NCBI GenBank assembly: GCA_022419385.1
Contig: JAJUBI010000008.1
Location: 806,001-870,000, forward strand
Direction: 5' to 3'
Length of the DNA: 64,000 bases
DNA from: Paraconiothyrium sp. Pb-2020
Taxonomy: Eukaryota > Ascomycota > Dothideomycetes > Pleosporales > Didymosphaeriaceae
Numbering within the stretch: position 1 is the first letter of the stretch; every line of letters begins with the position of its first letter. This document shows positions 56,702-64,000 of the stretch, piece by piece. A model generated the notes under the pieces. The model saw only the letters and a program-made list of their open reading frames with translations. It was not told the DNA's origin and did no database searches. The translations under genes were made by a program, and so were the position numbers.

Positions 56702-57706
56702 TTATTGCGCCCAGTAATCTCCATCGTCGTCGATGTAGAAGTGACTCCAGGAATGCCTTCGCTCCATGAAATAGTCATCCTTCCACCTGTGACTGGAGGT
56801 CTGTGTCAGCCAGGCAACTGTTGGTTCAATCGGCGATGGTGGTGTGCTTGACACATCATCTGCGACCCCATCGTCATGTGTGTGGCAGTCTGGGGAGTCA
56901 AGCAAAGTCAGCAGCGATGCATCTTTAGCGCTTGCTTTGATCTTCTTGTTTTCCTCAATCTGCCTTTTTTCTTCAGCGTCTGCCTCAGTTTCGGGATTGT
57001 CCAAACCATATGCGGGCCGGTTGGAGTATGATAGCTCCGTATGAACTTTCCAGGCGCTTTCGTCCGCTAAACCGGCCTGCAGCTTCTGGATAAGGACTTC
57101 CACGAATGGTAAGTGGCCCTGGTACATCTCCTTGATGTCACTATATCGCTTGAGATCGTTGTCACCGTCATTTGTTAGAAACGAGTGGGAAAAGTAGTTC
57201 CGACAATTGCGAAAGTTGAAATCATCACAGACCCAGGAAGTCTGGTTCCATAGAGAGTCTCTGCCCTCCGATCGACGCATAAATGTGCCCGCTTTGAGGA
57301 AATTCTCATGTAGTACGACATGAGCTGAAGCCACAGACTTCTTAGCCATGATCATCACCCTCAGCCTTGCATCAATACGACGATGATCAGCTATGGCACT
57401 TCGTACACGCCCGGTCTCATAGTCGGGTCCACGATCGAAGAATTCGTTGCTGTCGGAGACAGGAAGTGGCTCTGTTAACTTGTATTCGTCAATAGCATCA
57501 AGGCTCCATGACATTTCACCGAAAACGAACTGCCAGTACCGAAGAACATACCGAGCCTCGGACTTTTCAAACTTTACTCCGCAGATGATGTTATATTTGT
57601 TAGGGGCGATTTCCGTACGAGGGATCGGCTCGGTCCAGCCGTCAGGAGTATCGGTCCAGCCTTCTAGCACTTCGGCTGAGTCGTCAAGAAGTATGGGCTG
57701 CGACAT
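56702..57706 (-). CDS. Unknown-family protein, intact paralogue, 334 aa
   Basis: Single-exon minus-strand gene starting MSQPILLDDSAEVLEGW. The N-terminal third is acidic and Trp-rich (GWTDTPDGWTEPIPRTE). The helical middle has RHRRIDARLRVMIMAKKSVA-like helices, SLWNQTSWVCDDFNFRNCRN and LPFVEVLIQKLQAGLADES. A charged linker with Glu-Lys runs follows, and the C-terminus is aromatic (RRHSWSHFYIDDDGDYW). It shares helices and spacing with the neighbour at 54957..55892, so the two are a tandem pair. No named domain. A CGCTATATAAAA element sits about 25 bases upstream of the ATG. Function unknown. Confidence 0.8.
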   Translation of the reverse strand: MSQPILLDDSAEVLEGWTDTPDGWTEPIPRTEIAPNKYNIICGVKFEKSEARYVLRYWQFVFGEMSWSLDAIDEYKLTEPLPVSDSNEFFDRGPDYETGRVRSAIADHRRIDARLRVMIMAKKSVASAHVVLHENFLKAGTFMRRSEGRDSLWNQTSWVCDDFNFRNCRNYFSHSFLTNDGDNDLKRYSDIKEMYQGHLPFVEVLIQKLQAGLADESAWKVHTELSYSNRPAYGLDNPETEADAEEKRQIEENKKIKASAKDASLLTLLDSPDCHTHDDGVADDVSSTPPSPIEPTVAWLTQTSSHRWKDDYFMERRHSWSHFYIDDDGDYWAQ

Positions 57707-58349
57707 GTCAAAATCCGAGTTGTAATGGTTTTATATAGCGAGATTGCTTAGTGTTGTGGGTGGTAGTTTGGTGATTGCGATTGTTGTTGCTGTTCATGTC
57801 GTGTCGAGGGGTATATAAGGAGTATAGCGGACACAATGCGGTCCATCATGAAAGATCGATTGACAAAGAGTACAACGAGAGACAAAGAGTCTATTTATGT
57901 AGCATCGTGAACTCACGTTGCATAAAGGAAAACGATCTCTTTCACTTGCAACGGCATTAGAGGACTTTAGCGGGGTGGCTGGTATCCATTGTCGCCCTGG
58001 ATGGGAGAAGGCGTTGAGGCTGTATCAAGCTCGTTCACGAGAACAGAGGGTTATAAATGTCAAGGAAGAAATGCGGCAAACAAAACCAACCCAAACGCTA
58101 TTTGTCAATGTCAATTGGTATCAGACTGCAATCAAAGTCACTCACAGCCATGGGGCACCGGCACTGAGACATGTAACAGTTATTAGCCATTAGCAATTAC
58201 AGAAAGTTGGAACCACCGTAAAGCAACTAAGTCTACAAACAAGACTGACAAGAAACAAAGCGCGCGCGACCGGTTCACTCCTTCGATGTACCACCGCAAT
58301 CGTACGCGCCCATACAACTGAACTCACTAAATCGCTATGGGTCCCCTTC
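57707..58349. other. Intergenic, TATA elements upstream of the paralogue
   Basis: Contains TATATAAA (about 57737-57729, minus strand) just before the paralogue's ATG and a second TATATA near 57811. No gene is supported. The right end is the 3' flank of the SBP56-like gene. Confidence 0.45.
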
Positions 58350-59867
58350 CTAGTAGTACTTAGGGTGAGCCGGGTCAGTCAAGTCAAAGATGACCGCAGA
58401 GTGGGGTCTCGCTCCTCCCCTGTTACCACCATTTCCTGACTGGCTGAAGACCTTCTCAAAGTCAATCGACCTGTTGAAGCTCAGGGCACCGTTAGGTAGG
58501 ATGTCAATCCACTGAGCCTTGTAGTCGGCAGGTGTGTTGACAACACCAATCGAGCCCGTCTGGACGAAGTAATCCGTGACGAGCAGGTTCTTCTTGTCGG
58601 GCGAAATCTTGATGTAGTGCGGACCAATAATGCCCTGATCCTCATCGGGGTTGTCGAGACGCTTGACGTTGTTAAGATCGGAGATGTCGAGGGCAGCGAC
58701 GTGGTTGCCGAGCGTAAGCGTGAAGTAGGCGAGTTTGCCGTCGTCAGATATGTCAGAGTAGATTGCGAGGTTGTCGCGTGCCTTGGGGCCGAGATCGAAG
58801 AGGAGCTCAGCAACCCCTTGCTTACCGCTGGAGTCTTTGCGGAAGGGATAGATGATCCAGACCTGGCCGGGTCCAACAGCGGTAGCAAGGGCGGCAGACT
58901 CGGAGTTTCCTGGGATGAATTTAACATCCTGAATACCCTGGCCGTCGGGAATGGTAATTGTAGAGATAATCTTGCGAGTTGACAATTCCCAGAGACGCAA
59001 CGTGTTGGCCTTTTGGATGCCAATTGCGGAAGCCGGCTTGAGAATCGTGACGGGCACGACAAAATCACTTGTCAGAATGATGTTCTTATTATAGTCGATG
59101 CTGAGGCCATGGGGCGAGAACTGCTCGCCCAGGATGTTGAGAGTGCCCTGAACATCTTCAGGCCACTCGTGGATAATGTTGAAATTGGCGTCTGTCTCGA
59201 CGAGACGACCCGGAGAGGTGCCGACAGCAGCTGAGCAGTACATCAGTCACCCCGTAAGCACATTAGATTAGGGTCGCTTACAGCCCATGTACGTAATGAA
59301 AAACCCTCCATCAGGTTTAGCACGAATCTCATCCGTGATAGAGGAGAGCAAGGCGCGATTGCTCTTCTTGAACTTCGGCTGGTATGGGTTCGTGGTGTCA
59401 AAGTAGTAAGCAGTGTCCTGGAATATGTTAACCTAACGCATAAAGGCATGGAATTCCGCGGAACACACCTGAGTCTTAAGCAGAGACAGCAGGCCACCAC
59501 CGACTAGTGTCTTCCCATCGAGGGTCGGGCCTAAGTGGTGCGGACTGTTGCCGCTCGAGGGGACGTCGGTGATCCAAAGGAGGGTACCGAAGGTATCATC
59601 GTCCAGAGAGTAGGTCGCAAGAAAATCCTTATGATTATTATCACCTGCACCTGTCCAGAAGTAGCCAATCTTCTTGGGCTTGATCTGCTGGTTGCTCGTG
59701 AAAGGAGGGCTGTCGAGTGGAGGTGTGGGGACCTGGAGGATAGGAAGCGGCGGAGCATTGGTAGCAAGGGGCTCCGTCACACCGGGAATGGCGGGAATGA
59801 GTGGAGGAAGTGAGAGAGCAGTGACCGAAGTGGCCAGTGCCGCAGACAAGAGCACTTTTGAGAACAT
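58350..59867 (-). CDS. Secreted SBP56-like beta-propeller protein, 471 aa
   Basis: Three exons on the minus strand, 59867..59469, 59417..59282 and 59230..58350, joined in phases 0 and 1. MFSKVLLSAALATSVTALS is a signal peptide, followed by a Pro-rich spacer to about residue 60. The rest has repeated blade-like strands and His/Asp motifs as in the 56-kDa selenium-binding protein family: NSPHHLGPTLDGKTLVGGG, FSPHGLSIDYNKNIILTSDF, GIQDVKFIPGNSES, IGPHYIKISPDKKNLLVTDY. The second junction reads YMGSAVGTSPGRLVETD. Relatives include methanethiol oxidases, but fungal secreted members have no proven reaction. A TATA-like ATATAAATA element (59968-59960) lies about 95 bases upstream. Confidence 0.82.
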
Positions 59868-59959
59868 TGTAGATCACTGGGAGTCTGATCAAAGCGGATT
59901 TCAGAAGGTTTGAGCAAGTTCCGTGCTTGATGCTGCTACTTGATATGCCTTCGTGCACT

Positions 59960-59968
59960 TATTTATAT
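59960..59968 (-). promoter_or_regulatory. TATA-like element for the SBP56-like gene
   Basis: ATATAAATA on the minus strand, about 95 bases before the start codon at 59867. The spacing suits a core promoter with a short 5' UTR. Confidence 0.45.
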
Positions 59969-60200
59969 TGCAGAGAGCTCGCCTCTGCCTTGCTGGCTCC
60001 CGCGCTTTCGACTGCCGCCCCCCCTTATTTTTCGAGCATCCTCATCTACGCAGTCGATAGCCTGGATGGTGCTATCAAGCCCTCTATTGACGTTCGGCGT
60101 CGGATTTTCCCACCTCGTCGAATAGGTGACAAGCACTGTGGATCCTAATGAAGAGATTCGCCGACCAAAAGCCTGACGATGTTTTTCTATCGATGCATGG
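59969..60200. other. Intergenic, no gene seen
   Basis: This is the upstream flank of the SBP56-like gene. Nothing further is supported. Confidence 0.45.
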
Positions 60201-60600
60201 GCACGCCCAAGAGGGCACTGAGCACCAAAAAGATGCCTAGTTTCCCATGCTGATCGTCAGACCGCATGGTCTTTCATGTGGGCTAGGGCTGTTACGGTAG
60301 GGTGAAAGGTCCCGTGGGCTGAACACGGCAGAGGGAGTGAGACCGTGGAGGCCGTTTCAGGGTGATCTACCTAAGAACTGCTGAAGTAGGCGGACCATAC
60401 CTAAAAGGTAAGTCTCGATGCCAAGTATGATCGACAGACGTTCCTGACCGTCGATTGTAAAAGCGTTTTCGGGTTATCGACAAGCCGTAGAGCTAGGGCT
60501 GAAGTATGCGAAGGCAAGCTCAGTTGCCATTTGCTGAGCTATCCAGTAAGCCTGCCGAACGAAAGGTAGGGACGAGTCACCGGTAGATTGTGATCCGGAT
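60200..60600 (+). ncRNA. Possible structured RNA (P/MRP-like features), tentative
   Basis: A non-coding block with unusual stem potential. CACGG (60324-60328) pairs with CCGTG (60343-60347), closing a loop that contains AGAGGGA. GTCGAT (60450-60455) pairs with ATCGAC (60476-60481). AGCTCAG (60517-60523) pairs with CTGAGCT (60534-60540). A long-range GTCCC (60309-60313) can pair with GGGAC (60569-60573). The 5' motif GAAAGGTCCCG, followed by a hairpin loop with the ANAGNNA pattern, recalls RNase MRP RNA, with RNase P RNA the alternative. Against this, no T-run terminator follows within about 450 bases and no conserved CR-V box is certain. Boundaries are rough and the orientation is a guess. 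Confidence 0.3.
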
Positions 60601-61555
60601 CATGCGCAGCCTGGCTTTGTGGCGTATCGCAAGCAACACTCTCCCAGCGGCGGCCGTCGTTCACCTAAGATGCGACTCGCAGCAAGAAGAAGAGACAACA
60701 CACGTATTCCGACTAGTAAGCATGTCAACTGTATGCGAGACTTCCCGCTACACGCTGGCACAGCCTTGTATTCTCAGAGGCTACCACGTTCGATACATCG
60801 GTCAAATTGATCTATTGCAGGGGTATGGACAGTCGCGAATGACTCAGGTCCTCATTCGTAATCGTGGTCCCTCTACACAGCTTTGTGATAATCAGAACGA
60901 CCCGTAGCTGTGGAGATTGAGAGCATCAGGGACAGCACCGAGAAATTGAGATGTTCACGAGCTATCCGAAGAAATTGACGACCATTGTTGATAGCAAGTG
61001 TACAATCGTGTAGTGAAATGGTGACATCGGCCCTGAAAGCGTTAGCACACTCTCCACACGTCTTGTCCCTCATTTTTAAGCTTAAAAGAAAGTGCGGATC
61101 TCTATAGGCTTAGGCTAACTTAGCAGCGGACTATCGATTCTGGGGTAGATCCGCGCTGGCAAGCACGAATCATAAAGGAGAATAATCACGACATGCTTGG
61201 CGATTCTTACGAACGCATGTTCGCCGACCATCATCATCGCGATACTACAACTCGAGAGGGTAGAAGAAAGGGGTTTAGGCAATCAGATATGTGTCATTTG
61301 GTGGCTTGATGCTGCAGACAGGCGCTGCACAGTTCGGAAAGGTGGATTGCGGAGCTGCAATTACCCAGCTTAGGCATGCAATAACCAGGATCTTGGTTGT
61401 ATCGTTTTTGTGCCGACGCGTGCAGGTACAGCATTCAACGCGTTAATGGTGCAATCTCCTGCATGCAGTAGTTATATATTATGTTTTCCTAGGGTGCTAG
61501 TTTGAGGTACCTTGCTTTCTTTGCCTGCACCTCTTGTCCCTTCCCCTCCTGCACG
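60601..61555. other. Intergenic, promoter of the bicupin gene at its right end
   Basis: No supported ORF. A TTATATAT element at about 61472-61479 is about 80 bases upstream of the bicupin start codon and could be its TATA box. Confidence 0.45.
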
Positions 61556-63052
61556 ATGAAGTTGCAAGCTGTCGGCGCCGCCATCCTCTCAGCCTCTTCG
61601 GCATTTGGTGCTGTCATCAAACGAGATAATGCACAGTTCAAGGATGGCCAGCCAATCGACGGCAAAGGCAAAGGTGCACCCATCTTAGGTATGTGCGGCG
61701 ACTGCATTGACGTTTCCATTTGACCAGATGATGTAGGCGGAACCAACCATCAGATTGATCTCGCCAACCCTTCGAACCTTGGAGAGCAAAGCACCGATGC
61801 GGGCACGGTACCCAATCTTAAATGGCGCTTCTCTGACTCCAAGACCAAGATCTTTCCCGGTGGTTGGGTCCGAGAACAGGTCATCCAGGATTTGCCACAG
61901 AGCCATGATATCGCAGCCGCGCAGCAGCATCTGAAGAAGGGCGCCATCCGCGAGCTACATTGGCATAGAGTGGTAAGGGACTTGCGGTCTATATGTTCTT
62001 TAATGCGCTAACCGTAGCAGGCTGAGTGGGGCATCGTGTATACCGGACGTGTCCTCGTCTCCGCTGTTGATGAGAACGGCAAATACCAAGTTGACGAGCT
62101 CGGGTATGGTGACATCTGGTACTTCCCCAAAGGCCAGGCGCATACTGTTCAAGGTTTGGATGATGAGAACGAGTATTTGTTAGCCTTTGATGATGGCGAC
62201 TTTGATAAAGTCGGGTAAGTCGACAGTGCTACGTTTCGATCTTGTATCGGCAAGTAGACATTTCGGTGATCTAATTTCTTCGTTAGGACCACCTTCAACC
62301 TGGATGACTGGGTTGCGAAGACCCCGAAGTCGATTCTCGCAAAGAACTTCGGTGTTCCGGAATCTGTGTTCGACAAAGTCCCGGAAAAGAACCCCTACAT
62401 TCAGAACGGGACCGCGAGCACACGTAATGTCACTGGAGGCAACGGAGAGCTTACCGGAAACAGCTCTTATGTGTATCATACTTTTCAGCACGATCCCGAG
62501 CCGGTCCCTGGAGGTGGTGGCGTCTTTTATAAGATCGATTCCACCAACTTCCCGATATCGACAACGATCGCTGCGACCTTTGTGACTCTCGAGCCGAAAG
62601 GCCTCCGTGAATTGCATTGGCATCCTACGGTAAGCCAGCCCAGAGATTGAAGCACTCATTGTCCTCTAATATGTGGCAGGCCGAAGAGTGGTTGTACTTC
62701 CATGAGGGCGAGGGCCGCGCGACAGTCTTCATCGGCGCAAGCAATGCTCGCACCTTCGACTTCTCTGCGGGAGATACAGCTGTGTTCCCTGACAACAGTG
62801 GTAAGCAAAGGTCAGGGCATTGTCCTGATCCATAATGAACTCACAAATGCAGGTCATTACATCGAGAACACCTCAGCTACGAAGAATTTGACCTGGATTG
62901 AGTTGTACAAGAGCGATCGTGTAGCAGATGTCTCTCTTGCGCAATGGTTAGCGCTCACCCCAGCGGATGTTGTCGCCTCTGTTCTGAAGATCGACATTAG
63001 CGTTGTGGAGGACCTGAAGAAGGAGAAGCAAGTTTTGATCAAGGGAAATTGA
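61556..63052 (+). CDS. Secreted bicupin, oxalate decarboxylase family, 411 aa
   Basis: Six exons: 61556..61688, 61728..61972, 62021..62214, 62287..62629, 62680..62800 and 62853..63052, all in phase. MKLQAVGAAILSASSAFG is a signal peptide, and a Lys-Arg site (VIKRDN) may be cut by Kex2. Both cupin domains keep their metal-binding pattern: REL-HWHRVAEWG with DIWYFPKGQAHTVQG, and REL-HWHPTAEEWLYF with TAVFPDNSGHYIEN. Such Mn-dependent enzymes split oxalate into formate and CO2, or oxidise it, outside the cell. The domain-1 lid, which in bacterial OxdC contains a catalytic Glu (SENS), reads FDKVGTTFNLDDW and lacks it. The activity may thus differ from a classical decarboxylase. Confidence 0.9.
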
Positions 63053-64000
63053 AGGGGCCAGTGCATTGCACTTCCAACGGTCGTACATGTCGAGTACCTT
63101 TCTTGTAATGGTTTACAACTCCTGTCCGGTGGATTGCTGAGCTATAATCGTAATGCATTTAATAAACTCTCATCATCCCATTTAATTGTAATAGAGCACT
63201 GCTCCTCGCGTTCGAATGAATTCGCAAAGTAGGAATGGGCATCTTAGTTGCGTATTGCTACGAGCAAGGAAGGTTCATCGGACATGGTGAAGCTTACGGG
63301 TGAATTACGAAGCGCGACTAGTAACATCGGCGAGCAACCAAAACTGTACGAAGGGCATCTCCATTTGGCTTCGGATGCAGCGTCGGTCAACGTGCAGCGA
63401 GATGACGCAGTGCACCGTTCAGTTCAGCCTGAAGGTGTTTCTGCGTTCACGTGCGTTGGAATACGCGGGCGCGTAGGGTGGACAAGTTGAGGGAGGATGA
63501 CGCGGCACGGCCAGGAACGCGTCAAACGCATCCGAGCGTGATTGGTGCTTCAACCGACGGCAAATGCCGCTTCTTCCATCTGAACGCTTCTCACCACGAC
63601 ACACCTCTTAGTCGCCCACATCATACGTAGACTACACGCTGAGCATCCTACGTGGCGCCTGTCGTCTCTCGGACGATCTCCTATCACCGCTCTTACTGAG
63701 ATCGGAGTGTCTAGCTATGTGACACTTCCGTTTCCGGCTCGTCCACCCTGCGGCATGCAAGGTGGCACAGGTTTCCATGCCACAAAATGGCCTCATGACA
63801 CAATTGCAAACCAAGCCCGCGCCTTCATCCAACATGAGGACATCGGCCTTGCGACCAGAGTCCTTCCACACTTGCGTCGGCGCATTATGACCAGTTGAAT
63901 AGCTTCATCCGATGCCTATCCGCAACGAGATCCGGGATGCTACATGCGTGAATGGCGGCACTTGGTACGTATGCGGCGGAACTCCAGGACTGGCTCCATA
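63053..64000. other. Right-end flank, no supported gene
   Basis: This is the 3' flank of the bicupin gene, then about 800 bases with open frames of 60-80 codons on both strands that show no recognisable product. A gene cut by the window edge cannot be excluded. Confidence 0.45.

Noticed and set aside
1..64000. Transposons, CRISPR arrays, prophage, biosynthetic cluster
   Set aside because: No transposase or reverse-transcriptase motifs, terminal repeats, regularly spaced repeats or synthase genes were seen. CRISPR arrays and prophages are not expected in a fungal nuclear genome.

Overview
The window is nuclear DNA of a filamentous ascomycete (Pezizomycotina). The gene families and the small-secreted-protein complement suggest a dothideomycete, but that is inference. 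Genes are split by 39-84 nt GT-AG introns, often with a CTAAC or CTGAC branch site. Most families are eukaryotic or fungus-specific, the tRNA gene carries an intron, and there is no operon structure. Exon joins below were worked out by hand from splice sites and reading phase. Family names come from recognition, not from a search.

Left part (1-15 kb): a 5'-truncated gene of unknown function with an apparent frameshift near its 3' end, an NTF2/SnoaL-like protein, a SAP-like protein, an EthD-domain protein, a large DUF6536-type membrane protein, a DUF202 membrane protein and an atypical NAD-dependent epimerase. These are separated by long stretches with no convincing gene (4.9-6.9, 10.8-11.7 and 13.1-15.1 kb).

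Housekeeping core (15-28.8 kb): DNA topoisomerase I faces the mitochondrial ATP synthase gamma subunit head to head. RPC40 (RNA polymerase I/III) faces the 49-kDa subunit of complex I head to head. A conserved hypothetical gene lies between the pairs. A glycine-rich gene with an in-frame TAG and a three-exon gene for a lysine-rich-tailed fungal protein follow.

Middle (29.7-45.5 kb): a six-cysteine secreted protein, about 2.6 kb without a gene, an F-box-like protein, a UCH-family deubiquitinase with all catalytic residues, a very long F-box gene (about 1,499 residues) with two stop-free introns, ABP1 (ADF-H plus two SH3 domains) and a 613-residue coiled-coil protein.

Right part (45.6-64 kb): a 91-residue protein built from an internal repeat, a Cys-rich type I membrane protein, an FSH1-type serine hydrolase, a 91-residue ten-cysteine secreted protein, a DUF1996 gene with a one-base phase conflict, an intron-containing tRNA-Pro(AGG), two adjacent paralogues of an unknown family (one broken by TGA inside a 129-bp tandem repeat), a secreted SBP56-like beta-propeller protein, a hairpin-rich segment that might be a structured RNA, and a secreted bicupin of the oxalate decarboxylase type.

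Most genes look unrelated in function, and I see no biosynthetic cluster, transposon or CRISPR array. The most unusual signals are four disrupted reading frames, the TATA-bearing tandem paralogues, the stop-free introns of the F-box gene, the two cysteine-rich secreted proteins and the possible structured RNA near 60.3 kb.
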